Below, piece after piece: positions 9,736-19,266 of a stretch of 22,430 nt of DNA. Below the pieces are notes generated by a model. That model saw nothing but the letters and a program-made list of their open reading frames with translations. It had not been told where the DNA came from and did no database searches. The stretch is from Larix sibirica (Eukaryota; Streptophyta; Pinopsida; Pinales; Pinaceae): NCBI GenBank assembly GCA_004151065.3, contig NWUY0300001118.1, forward strand, positions 15,835 to 38,264, written 5' to 3'. The translations under genes and the position numbers were made by a program. Numbering within the stretch: position 1 is the stretch's first letter; the number at the start of each line of letters is the position of its first letter.

Positions 9736-11599
9736 AGAAGATGGTGCAGCATTATTGCTACAAGCTATGTTTGGTTTAAAATAATACTAAGGTTTTGTTA
9801 GTGGTATGTTTCATTATTTTTAAATCTATAACTAAACAAAAATTGAAAGTAGGTATTCTAGGATAGGCTTAATTTGTTTCTTTTCTGCTATTTGACATGA
9901 TCGAATTCAATTGTATGTAGCTATTGTGTTTGTTCATTACATGAATATGTTTGAACAAATCTGCTTTTTTTCTAGAAAAGTGAGCTAAAGGCTAATAGAC
10001 CAAAACCTTGGATTTTGGTATAAAAAAGAGCTTGTTCATAAATAGTGTCCAAATCTATTGCAGTGTTTCCCCCCCGCACAATAGCTATTAGATTGTCTAT
10101 TACATGACATTGGCCATTGTACACTAATTTATGTGGCACTTTAATAACGGAGTATGTTTCTTCTTACAACAAGGATTTATCAAAAGCGTCAAGCTTGTGC
10201 AATATCATTGTAACTTGTAATATGCTTTGATTCAGAACCCTCTACACTTTGGTCCTATGGCAACTTGTATCTCTCTTACCATATGATTCTTTCTCGATTT
10301 TCGTTTGAACATATTCTAACAAAAACAAAGAAATTTATGAATAGTACCAACTATTGGACTCCTAGAACTTGCTTGTTGGGCTAGTTGTGTTTCCCTGCCT
10401 TCTTTATCTAGGGTTCTGGATCTAGTTTCGGGTTCCAAAAAAATATTCCTTCCTTGGCTAAATATGGAAACAAAAACGAAGAATGTCATAAAAAAGAATA
10501 AAAAAACTTTGCCCATGGGTTCATTGAATACACTGGCAAGACAGATCATGGCCTCATACGCCTATGCATTTATCCAAAGTTTAAGATTTGCTTGTGATTA
10601 GAAAAGACAATCTAGACTGAAGGTTTTTAACTAAAATGCCTACAAGACTTCTCTTGCATTGAACTATGTTGGCAATTGCCCAATTACCTTCTCTCTATTG
10701 TAAATGCAACAATTCTTTTGCAAATAACCTTGCCTATTTAGTTATTTCTTTGCTAATCTCCTGTAAGATGGTGTCAATGGCCAATATTCTATGTAGTTAA
10801 AATTTTATTTTCCCCCATTTGTCCTCACCCAAAATTTATGTATTAGTATTTTGATTAATGGCTATGGTTGGTTAGCTAGTGGCTACGGCCATGTATATTT
10901 GGACACGAAATTTCTTTTCTCATAGTTTCCATAATGATGTTGTAGTCTTCCCCAATGTTATCTCATGCATTGTAGTCATTAACTTGTTCCAAGTGATATG
11001 GTTTGCATGCTTCCAAATTCTTCTCCACGAGAGCCCAGGTATCATGTATACCTTGGTCACCCAAAATGACAATGAAATATGAAAGAGTTTTAAATTGTAA
11101 AATAGCAATGTACAATAAGGCATTTCCAAAGTTTTAAAAAATAGTGGCTTCCTTGACAATATTAACTATGTTTCAATGCCCTATTTTCCTCTTTCATTTA
11201 GAGAAGAAATCAGCTTTTCTATTTTTACAATGATTTTTCTATATGGAATTGTAAGTTGCAAATGAGAAACTTAATGTAGCTTCTTTATTCAAATATAGTT
11301 TGTTGTCACCCTAGCTAAATAAAAATACTAGAAAACAGAGTTATAGTTTTCCTTGTTCCATTATCTTGTTGTTTTCGCCTAACTTGTAGAGCTATGTTAA
11401 AGCTCCATTTGTTGCTTGGCCTAATTTTGTTTTAAATGATGTGGTAGGTGAAATTGCCTGGGTTGTTTTCTCAATTTCCCTTCATAGCTAGGTTTCCCAT
11501 TGTACAATGGTCTTTGTAAATAAAACAATCCAAACTTCCGATGAAGCATTTCTTATTAATACATCAACCTATTTCTGACTACATGGTTCAAATGCAGAA
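9736..11599. other. Gene-free AT-rich stretch
   Basis: Short open frames occur on both strands, for example at 10316-10549 on the minus strand and 10879-11082 on the plus strand, but none carries a motif that I recognise and none has supporting splice or start context. A run of C (CCCCCCC, near 10070) interrupts otherwise AT-rich DNA. The 5' end of the Helentron relic may lie in the right part of this interval, but I could not define it. Confidence 0.5.
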
Positions 11600-11638
11600 T
11601 AAATTGATCACAATTTAGCCAAGTTCCAATTATTTCAT

Positions 11639-12092
11639 TTGGACAACTTTTACTTTGAACCACGGGATTGCTTGTTAGATGCCTCTGTTGTGTTATTGCA
11701 CTTTCATTACATATCACTGGAGATAAGAGAAGGGACCATGAATCATTTTCGTCATTGGAACACAAAGATCCTATAGCTCTTATATCGATGTGAATAGACT
11801 TGGCTACTGACTGTTTGTCAAAACTACATAATGTAAGAGATGTTACTACCTAGATCAAATGTCTCTATCTACTTTATAATCATGCCAACACAATGGACAA
11901 GGGCTACGGGGCAATATTTTTTGTATCAAATGGTTTAGCAAATGGCTAAACATCCAAGTTTTTGTGTGGTCATTGATAAAAGGAACATGATACCTTCATT
12001 TTAGTGCTATGGATATAGAATATTGCTACAACCTCTTGTTCCATGACCAAATCCCTTCTTTTGGGCACTTTGAACCGCTTCTATCATATCGA
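11639..12092 (+). pseudogene. OTU-like cysteine protease module 1 (relic)
   Basis: OTU proteases use a Cys within a (D)GxCLF-type start motif and a C-terminal His in an HF/HY motif. Reading from 11639, one frame gives FEPRDCLLDASVVLL (candidate catalytic Cys at 11669-11671), then LEIREGTMNHFRHW, the usual second block (E-I-R...V-N-H). Later blocks are RATGQYFLYQM, where OTU domains carry the W-G-x-x-x-E-x-x-A-L segment, and FCVVIDKRN, the central hydrophobic strand. After a frame change near 12000 the end motif SFGHFEPLLS gives the candidate His at 12066-12068. Several in-frame stops (for example near 11778 and 11937) disable it. Role in the element: probably processing of the polyprotein, as proposed for Helentron OTU domains. 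Confidence rests on the order of blocks and on the adjacent Rep-helicase. Confidence 0.55.
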
Positions 12093-12660
12093 ACTTTAGA
12101 TCATGTGGGAATTCCTTCATTCCTAGTTTCTGGTAGCATATGCAAAAACACATGTTCAAATAGTGTAATGGACTTGTCATCTATTCAACAAGAATTTTCA
12201 GAACAAGATCTTTGTATTGTTGGATCTATAATTGGTGATTGCCATGATGCATTATTTGAATATATTTACAAATTAACCTCATTGTTCAATGTGAAAACAT
12301 TGAGAAAAGCAATGGCACAAATATTATATAATTGATTTATTGCAAAGGACATATGAGCATTAAAATGCTTAAACAAATTCCTTGATGAAAAAAAAATCAA
12401 ACAAAACCTCGTTGTTTCTAATTGGTAGGGATATATTGTAATCTTGTCAAATCCATATAGGCATGGTAAGATAGAAGGCAATGAATTTGGAATACAGTGG
12501 TTGTGTGATTAATTAGGTGTCAACATATACATTTGGAATACTGAACTAAAGAAAATTAGCCTGAGATTCCATCCAACATACAATTACTCAAAAAAATTGT
12601 ATCTAATGTGCATTTTCCTAGACTCATTGCATTTGCATTTCCAACCATTGTTCAAAAAAA
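12093..12660 (+). pseudogene. OTU-like cysteine protease module 2 (relic)
   Basis: A second module of similar build follows in one frame (phase of 12009). It reads CIVGSIIGDCHDALFEYI at about 12210-12263, where the D-G-x-C-L-F start motif is expected. It then gives LRKAMAQIL, EGNEFGIQWLCD (about 12474-12509), LGVNIYIWNTELKKISLRFH and LHLHFQPLF, with the candidate catalytic His at 12636-12638. The DC pair at 12237-12242 is the nearest match to the nucleophile motif and its spacing is disturbed, so the active site is probably broken. There are in-frame stops at 12333 and 12510. Two OTU-like modules in series are unusual; an internal duplication or two ancestral proteases are both possible. Confidence 0.58.
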
Positions 12661-12819
12661 ATCCTATGCCTCTTTGTCCAACTATGTTCTCTGCAATTCC
12701 AATTCACATTCCCCATATTTCCTCCAATAGGTGCAAAAAGAATCAAAGAACTTGAATCAAAGAACAATAACATAAAACACAACACTACTAACAATTCACT
12801 TTAGGAAATAAATAGTGTC
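12661..12819 (+). other. Linker between OTU module 2 and the DUF6570-like region
   Basis: Low-complexity A/T and C/T-rich DNA with no motif. It is probably the decayed boundary between two ORFs or a linker of the polyprotein. Confidence 0.4.
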
Positions 12820-13640
12820 GTGACAATTGATAGATGTAGAAAGAGAAGAAACCTTGTAAAAAGACATAGACCAGAAAAAGATGCAAAAAGAAAAAAAATG
12901 GAACATACACACTTCCAAAAAATTGTTGATTCAACAATCCAAGAAATGGTTCTTGCTAATGAAATCAAAACATTGCACCAATTAAAAATGCAAATACAGA
13001 AACATGGAAAGTTTGTTCCACAAAAACAACATGATTATGTAAAAAAAGCCAAAGCAGTTAATGCATACTTGCATTCAATTCAGGACACACCAACTTATGC
13101 ATGCTCCATATGTGAGTGATTGCACTTACAAACAGACATTCGTACCATTGATAACAAGACCATTTTGGATTTTAGTTATGTTGCAAATGGAAACCAGAAA
13201 AAAGTAATTGGACTTGGCAATCAAATTTGCACACAATGCAAAAAATCAACATTCGATGAATAGTTACCTAAATATGCATCCCCTTTGCAAATTCATCATA
13301 ATAATTAAATACCTTATGTCATGGCTTTGACCCCATTGGAACGCCTAGTCACCAAGAACGGCTTTTGCACAAATAAGGCAACTTGGCTATAAAAGAGGAC
13401 AAGTTGGACTCACTAGAACAATAATTAATATTCTTGCAGATTTGGATAAAGTCCAAACATCATTGATGAGGAGTCTATCTGACACTGTGATAGTTGCATT
13501 AATGTTGAAAAGAAAATTGGAATACAAAAATGCCTACTTATCTAGAAATGTGTGGCCAAAACACATTATGGCTACTCTTAATGACTTATGCAAAACAACA
13601 TTTTACAAAAATGAAATCATAAGCATTAACAATGATTAGG
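12820..13640 (+). pseudogene. Basic / Cys-pair region and DUF6570-like segment of Helentron protein
   Basis: An open segment 12820-13119 encodes a Lys/Arg-rich stretch (RCRKRRNLVKRHR, then DAKRKKMEH) followed by YACSICE; after a TGA the same frame gives ICTQCKK (13225-13245). These two CxxC pairs (Cys codons at 13102, 13111, 13228 and 13237) could have bound zinc. Then IPYVMALTPLERLVTKNGF (about 13308) and, after a frame shift, KRGQVGLTRTIINIL at 13391, continuing through LMLKRKLEYKNAYLSRNVWP to 13639. This last series is the typical segment upstream of the Rep domain in animal Helitron-like proteins that domain databases call DUF6570; its job is not known to me. The region lies between the OTU modules and the Rep domain, in the expected position. 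Confidence 0.68.
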
Positions 13641-14180
13641 AAGAGATATTTAGCAAAGGCATTGAAGAAGAGTCTAATAATTCTACAAACATAGAAATAC
13701 AAGATATATTCGAAGAAGACAAAGAAATGGAATAGATATGTGAATCAGTAATAGATGGATATGGACAAACTCATCTGATAGATGACCTAGATAACAAAAT
13801 TATACAAATTGCACCTTAAAAATCATTCCAACCATTAGGCATTTTCCAAGACGAAATTTCTGAAGAGCTAAATTTACCTATGTTTTTCTTTGGATCTAGT
13901 CGACCCGAAGTCATTTTGGACATATTATTTTATCAACAAATACCACGTTGGGAGCTTACGCATATGACCAATGACTTTAAATTGAACAACACAAATATTG
14001 TCTTCAAAGAAAACCGCATTATTATAAGACAAGTCTCAAGTTCTACATGGATATCTATCCGCAAAGGAGAACTAAAAGGAAAAAACAAAAAATGTTAAGC
14101 AAACAAAAAAAATCTTGAGCAAGTCCTTAAATGTCCAATTGCATGTTTATGCTTAAAGCAATATGGACATCGCCTGATTA
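13641..14180 (+). pseudogene. Acidic linker and start of the Helitron-like N-terminal Rep segment
   Basis: After an acidic stretch (EEIFSKGIEEESNNS, then IQDIFEEDKEME) comes IIQIAP, a stop, then SFQPLGIFQDEISEELNLP. This matches the block APxxxxxPLSxxxDExxEELxFPxxxxG that opens the Helitron-like N-terminal domain. The next 70 codons (13880-14098) end with VSSSTWISIRKGELKGKN, corresponding to the weakly conserved stretch before the Rep core. Stops at 13638, 13734 and 13818 interrupt it. Confidence 0.65.
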
Positions 14181-15740
14181 TTTTTAAAACATTAAAAAGG
14201 ATGTATTTTCTATGATACGTGAACATCTTTGGAATACATTATGTGATGCATTACAACAAATTGATAGCCAACAACCAAAAAAACAATTTGACAATATTTC
14301 AGAAGAAAATAATGATTCATTTATTAGAAAATATCTTGTCAATTGTAGTGATTATTATGGACATAAAATAGTTTTCTTCAGATCCTTGATCTTAAACAAT
14401 AATGACTTCTTTGGAAAAGTAGAAGACTACTTCTTTACAAGAAAATTCCAAAATAATGGCACTGAGCATGAGCATGGATTGCTTTAGATAATAAAAAAAT
14501 GCACCAATCTATAGCCAAAATTCTAATGACAAGATAATTTCCTTTGTTGACCAGTATATATCTATCAATTCATCGTTACTTGATGAAAATCTTATCATGA
14601 TTCAAACTCATCACCACACAAAAACATGTAAAAATTATTGACACTCTAATTGAAGATTCAATTTTCTTTTCTCTCCGTTGGATAAAATTGTCATTTTATA
14701 TCCATCAAAACATATAGCAAATGATATTGTCTAAAAAGCTAAATATATATTTTCTCTTTTGGAACAAAAATATATTCTAAGAACATGTCTTTTGCAATGT
14801 TCTTGTCATAGGTCAAAGTTACTAGAGAAGAATACATATCCCTACTATGCTCTTGTCTTACACATTTTGTTCTTCTATTAAAAAGGGATCCAACAAATAT
14901 ATGGATAAATGCACTTGCTAAAGCAATTCCAGAGCTCTGGAAAGCAAATACATATGCACAATTCATTATAAATGCATATGCTGCAACAACATACTCCAAT
15001 TCTTACATAACAAAGATGGATAGAACAATGACCGATGCATTCAAAAAAATTAGGGACAAATGTCTTTCTAGCAATGATGGAATTATAGAAAAAATTTGAA
15101 ATCTTGGGAACGCACTTTCAAATATGCAACAAATGTCTAGTCGACATGATGTTCACATTATCCTTTCACTACCTTTGCACTCTGCATCAAGGAAAACAAT
15201 TTTCATCAACACTTCACCAGAAGACAAGTGAGCATATGTGCTAAAGAGACCATTGCTCTTGCAACATGAACCTGATGATTCTGATAACATTCTTTGTGCT
15301 TCAATCATAAACAAATATAGGTCTCAACTGATTGAACTTGAACAAATATGTTTAGAAAAATACATTCCTTATTACATATGCACAAATGCAATTACAAAAG
15401 CAAGAAAGGAACCATGTGTCATACAATATGTCTGATACAACAAAGAAAAAGATCTAAATAAATTTTTATAGAGAAAAAATGATGGTATATGTGCCACATA
15501 GAGAAAATGAAATTACCCTATTAGAAAACCATGGAAAATGGCTTGAAGCATATATATCTCAAATGGATCGAATAGATCATATTAAACAAAGATTTGAAGC
15601 AAAAGTAGGGAAAAAATGGGGTAACATTAACACTAATTCAACAAGAAGTGATGTTAATGCCAAGCAGATATTTGCATCGATAAATGATTTAGAAGAAGAG
15701 TCCTTTGAATTTGTTCAAGAAAAATATGATATCTAACATG
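14181..15740 (+). pseudogene. Rep (HUH, two-tyrosine) nuclease domain relic
   Basis: Rep nicks and joins DNA strands with two tyrosines and a metal held by an HUH motif. The order of blocks is as in Helitron Rep: PDYF-stop-NIKKDVFSMIRE (about 14178), then FFTRKFQNNGTEHEHGLL with the HUH pair as His-Glu-His (His codons at 14467 and 14473). Next come QTHHHTKTCKN (about 14603) and VTREEYISLLCSCL (14818). LLKRDPTNIWINALAKA follows, and then INAYAATTYSNSYITK with both tyrosines kept (TAC at 14992-14994 and 15004-15006, spacing Y-x3-Y). The tail reads IILSLPLHSASRKTIFINTS (about 15160) and YVPHRENEITLLENHGKW (from 15485). From 14818 to 15435 the frame holds with only two stops (TGA at 15097 and 15229). 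Catalytic residues survive better than the reading frame does. Confidence 0.82.
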
Positions 15741-17270
15741 ACCTTATACATAGGCTTCGGTTCCAACAAGTGGAGCAAATTGTATGTTGCAAATACACAA
15801 AAAAAAAATTGTCCTAGACATAGAAGAGTATTATGCAATTAGAAAAACCCTTAATGAAGAACAAAAGTTAACAACAAAAGATATCATAATGAAGAAAAAA
15901 ACAATCCAACCACACCTATCTATCTATGTTTAACTGGAGGAGAAGGTACTGGGAAAATGTTCACAACAACATCACTTTATGATGGTTTATTGCATCTCTA
16001 CAACAAAGATATCGAAAGCGACCCATTGAAAAAAAGGGAACCATATTTGCATTCATTGGGAAAGATGCGAACAATGTAAATGGCATTACAGTACATTCAA
16101 CTTTGCATCTTCCCTTGAATTCGACAAACAAGTGCCCACTAAGTTCAAATACACTGGATTTACTAACAAAAGAATATCAACAGCTATGATTATTGCTTAT
16201 AGACAAATCATCACTCATTGGTTCATGGATGCTATACAACATAGATACAATACTTTGGGAAATTATGCACACCCGAACAATTCCATTTCGAAATTTGGAC
16301 ATTATATTATGTAGTAATTTGTTCCAAGCACAACCTATACACAACGCTTGGATTTTTGAGCAACCAGGGTTCCAAAAACAAAAAATCCCATATAGCTTTT
16401 GGCCAAATAACGTTAAGTTCTTCGAACTAAAAAAAGTAATGAGACAAAAGACAAGAAATTTGTGTCAATTTTAAATAGAATAAGAACCTGTTCACAAAAA
16501 AAACATGATATCAACTTGCTTAACAAACTTTGCTATAGACATTCGCCATAAGAACCAACATTTCCCTACCTCTTTTATAGGAACAAAGATGTCCAAGAAC
16601 ATAACAAAAAAATGTTGTTGATTCTTAAAACATAGGCATATACACTAATAGCCCATGACAAGATAGTCGATGCAACTGAACAAAAACATTTCAACATACG
16701 AAAATGCATTTGTCTTCTACAATTGAACTAAAAAAAAAATATGCTTGTTGAATTAGTTGGAGGCACCTATGCAATTGACGATGGTCTAGTCAATGGTGCA
16801 AAAGGCCAAACACTATACAGAAGAACCAACTGATATCTCATGGATTGATTTCCAATATCCAACAATTGGATTTCACTCAGCGAGCCAATATGCAACAACT
16901 ATATGCACCTGACATAATTCATAATTGGACACCTATTATAAGAATATGCATACAGACAATAGTTGAAAATAGGCAGGCCTTCATCCAACAACAGTTTCCT
17001 ACTCAATTAGCATGTGCACGAACAATTCATGGGGCACAAGGCCTAACAATGGACACAATTTCATTTTGCCCGAAGGGAATAAGGCAACATGGACTTTTGT
17101 ATACTGCACTTTCATGTGTCAAGAACATTGAATTGATTTATCTCATAAACAAATTAGAAGAAAAAAAGTTCTCGCTTTGCGAAAAAGTTGCGATTGAAAT
17201 AGACAGACTTCAAACACATGCCCATTGGCAATTTGAATATGGGATACATTCAATAATAAAAGAGAGTTGT
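15741..17270 (+). pseudogene. PIF1-type superfamily 1 helicase domain relic
   Basis: This domain would unwind DNA 5' to 3' during rolling-circle transposition. Motifs appear in order over changing frames. EEYYAIRKTLNEEQKL (about 15819) is the entry segment. Walker A reads LTGGEGTGKM (15930-15959) with the Lys kept but the following Ser/Thr replaced by Met. FAFIGKDANNVNGITVHST (about 16049) is motif Ia. LLIDKSSLIGSWML (about 16193) is Walker B, with Asp kept and Glu changed to Lys (16205-16207). CSNLFQAQPI (about 16310) is motif III. FFELKKVMRQ is at about 16418. FPTQLACARTIHGAQGLTMD (16995-17054) is motif V, and HGLLYTALSCVKN (17088-17126) is motif VI with the expected Arg replaced by Cys (TGT at 17115-17117, one CpG-type change from CGT). 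A frame change near 16040 and several stops complete the decay. Confidence 0.88.
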
Positions 17271-17904
17271 TTGTTTAGATGCTCACTAAACACACGAATT
17301 TTTTTGTTGCATATAGAAAGTAGCATACATGACAATGAGCTAATGCAATCAAATATTCTATGTTTTCAAGAAACTTACGCTCAAAAAGTTTCCAAAAATA
17401 CCATATTGACAAAAGAATATAGTTTTCTAGCAACACTTGCCATTCATGGCATTATTACCTGCTTTAAAAAAAAACATAGTAATTAGCAACTTAGAAAACT
17501 ATTTGACAAAATATACAGAAGCAATTGTAACCAAATTCCAAGCTAAGAACAGTTGTTTCAAACTAGTAAATGTTTACAACATGCCATGTGCTCCAGTTGA
17601 AACCCTTCTCGCCTTCTTAAATTTTTTTTTCTTCCACACTAGGCAAAAGAAACAAATTATAGTTACTAGAGATTTCAACATTGATGCGTTGCAAAATAAC
17701 ACAGCTAAAAACAAACTAGAATCATTCATGAAAACCAATGGATTTAAATTGCATACAACTAGCGAAACAACTGATAATGGTTATGTGCTTGATCATTTTT
17801 GGTCAAACCTAGAGGATATAGGTATCGTCTTTGGCATCTTTGATTCATATTGGACTAATCATCATGCAACTTGCCTTCCAATTCCTCTCGCAATAACATA
17901 AGCA
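17271..17904 (+). pseudogene. C-terminal endonuclease (EEP fold) domain relic
   Basis: Fused behind the helicase is an exonuclease-endonuclease-phosphatase domain like those of AP endonucleases and non-LTR retrotransposons, the hallmark of Helentrons. Visible motifs: LNTRIFLLHIE (17289), the metal-binding ILCFQETY (QET codons at 17367-17375), HGIITCFKKNI (17445), FKLVNVYNMP, and IIVTRDFNIDAL (DFN at 17671-17679; the usual Gly before DFN is Arg). GYVLDHFWSN (Asp at 17791) and SYWTNHHATC follow, where the final SDH catalytic motif is expected; here Asp is Asn (17857-17859). A run of nine A at 17466-17474 marks the frame change between the helicase frame and the rest of EN. The final open segment, with no stop from 17437 to 17901, is the longest well-conserved piece. 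Confidence 0.82.
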
Positions 17905-18164
17905 TCCTTTTCATCCTTTGAACCCAATATTGGAATCTGAATATGTTTTCCTACAAAACAATATAGATATAAAATAAATAAAAAGTTCTCTCGCCTCTTG
18001 ACTATATCATTTGGCAAAAAATCTGCTATGGCACAATATTTATGACAATATTGCTACACAATATGTTTATATCTTGAATTGAAATCACTACACAATATTG
18101 CTATACAATTGCTTAAGTGTTTAGCACAAATTAGCATTGGCACATGTACTTATAGAATCAAATG
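17905..18164. other. Non-coding flank after the EN stop
   Basis: AT-rich DNA directly after the TAA that ends the EN frame. It contains the short motif CTACACAATAT(T/G) twice, at about 18053 and 18091. This is where a Helentron 3' terminal region would lie, but no clear terminal hairpin was identified by eye. Confidence 0.4.
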
Positions 18165-19010
18165 CTTTGATTGTCTAAAGCTATTTCCAATTTGCAACCA
18201 ATGTTCTACTTGGTTGCTCAATGTGCTCCTTCCCAACAAAGGTTCCTAATCTTCTATCAGTAATTGATTATGACCAATTTTCAGTCTTTCCCTTAGATAT
18301 AATTAGGGATCTTGTCAAAATTTAATTCCATTGCTCCACTTCAATATGAAACTAGGTTAGATAATTTGGATCTATTTTAGTATATTAATCCCTCTCACAT
18401 AATAGGAAAATGATCATATGGATTCTATGCAAACACTGGAAATATGTCACTTTGGTCAAATTACTTATACCGTTAAATGTTTTCATTGGCCTAAACCTGC
18501 TTCCAATTTTCAATGGATATTGTTCTCACTTGCTAAATATGTGCCTTAACAATGAAGGTTCCAATGTTTCCTTAGTAATTGCTGATGACTAGTTTCCTTT
18601 CTTTCCATAGGATACAATTAGAATTTCTGACAAAATTTAATTCCATGGACCTAATTCAAAGGAAAATTAGGCTTAATGGGAAAATAATTCTATGGATTCC
18701 ATGCAAAGGCTGGAAACCTTTCACTCTAGTCAAATTATTTTGACCTATATAGCTAAAGAAGACACAACTCTCTAAATTGCTCTTGAGATTGCAATTAAAA
18801 GGAAATATATGTCAAGTCCAGTTTGCTTATCTTCATCTACCTGGTACAAAACAAAAATGAGATAGTCTCATCTTTCCAACATAAAAGGAACAAATGAACA
18901 ATAATACATGTTTACCTTAGGAACTATAACTCTATAGGTTTTATACAATTATATGCAAATGCTGGAAATTTGTTGCTTTAGTCAAATTGTTTTAACCTTT
19001 TGGCTAATGC
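18165..19010. repeat. Diverged ~320-bp tandem repeat, two units and a partial third
   Basis: Unit 1 (about 18165-18480) and unit 2 (about 18481-18760) share a long series of blocks. They include TTCCAATTT(G/T)CAA, AAGGTTCC(T/A)A, AGTAATTG(A/C)TKATGA, ATA(T/C)AATTAG, AAAATTTAATTCCAT, GGAAAATRAT, TATGGATTC(T/C)ATGCAAA and TCA(C/A)ATTA. A partial third copy (about 18918-19010) keeps TATGCAAATGCTGGAAATTTG and AGTCAAATTGTTTTAACC. The array starts about 260 bp beyond the Helentron coding remnant. Non-autonomous Helentron relatives are known to carry internal tandem repeats, so a link is possible but unproven. Confidence 0.7.
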
Positions 19011-19025
19011 AATAGTGTTGTTTTA

Positions 19026-19266
19026 GCTGTACACAAAAAAAATTATTGGTTCTATCCATATGATGCCTTCTGGAATTTTTCAAAGTCACAATTGTTATTT
19101 ATATGATATGCCACAACTAGCATATCCACATTATAAGCTCAATGCACATCAATTTCCATTGTGCATCCATGGTGAAAATCAAATGGTTTTGGATATGGAA
19201 ACTCGTGATTTGCAAGCTCAAATGGATACATGCATGTATAAACAGGGAAACTATAATTGTATTAAG
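19026..19266 (+). other. Exon-like segment with splice signals, gene not recognised
   Basis: Between a possible acceptor (GTTGTTTTAG, ending about 19026) and a donor-like AAG/GTTAGT (about 19266/19267) one frame is open with non-repetitive protein-like composition. It includes two adjacent ATG codons at 19060, then YDMPQLAYPHYKLNAHQFP, VLDMETRDLQAQMD and YKQGNYNCIK. The downstream DNA turns T-rich at once, as an intron would. I cannot assign a family. It may be a surviving exon of a host gene, or a gene fragment carried by a transposon. Confidence 0.35.

Larger units (their letters stand above)
11600..17905 (+). mobile_element. Helentron-type rolling-circle transposon relic (degenerate)
   Basis: Helitron-like elements transpose by rolling-circle replication using a Rep nuclease fused to a PIF1-type helicase. 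The Helentron group, as described mainly from animals, adds OTU-type cysteine protease and C-terminal endonuclease modules. Here all these modules follow one another on the plus strand with no unrelated DNA between them: two OTU-like modules, a basic/Cys-pair and DUF6570-like region, Rep, helicase and EN. The total of about 6.3 kb matches roughly 2100 codons. The reading frame changes at least seven times and stops are frequent, so the element is long dead. Terminal hairpins and target-site features could not be located; the given edges are those of the recognisable coding remnants only. Nearby ~320-bp tandem repeats at 18165-19010 may be part of its 3' region. Confidence 0.85.

Noticed and set aside
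10316-10549. Minus-strand open frame with Phe/Val-rich, membrane-like N-terminal part
   Set aside because: No start context, no homologous motif and no neighbour to support it.
14739-14999. Minus-strand open frame of 86 codons
   Set aside because: It is the antisense shadow of the Rep domain, whose motifs are clear on the plus strand.
18857-18871. ATGAGA-TAG-TCTCAT inverted repeat as a Helentron 3' hairpin
   Set aside because: A six-base stem is common by chance in AT-rich DNA, it lies inside the tandem-repeat zone, and no element boundary is visible next to it.
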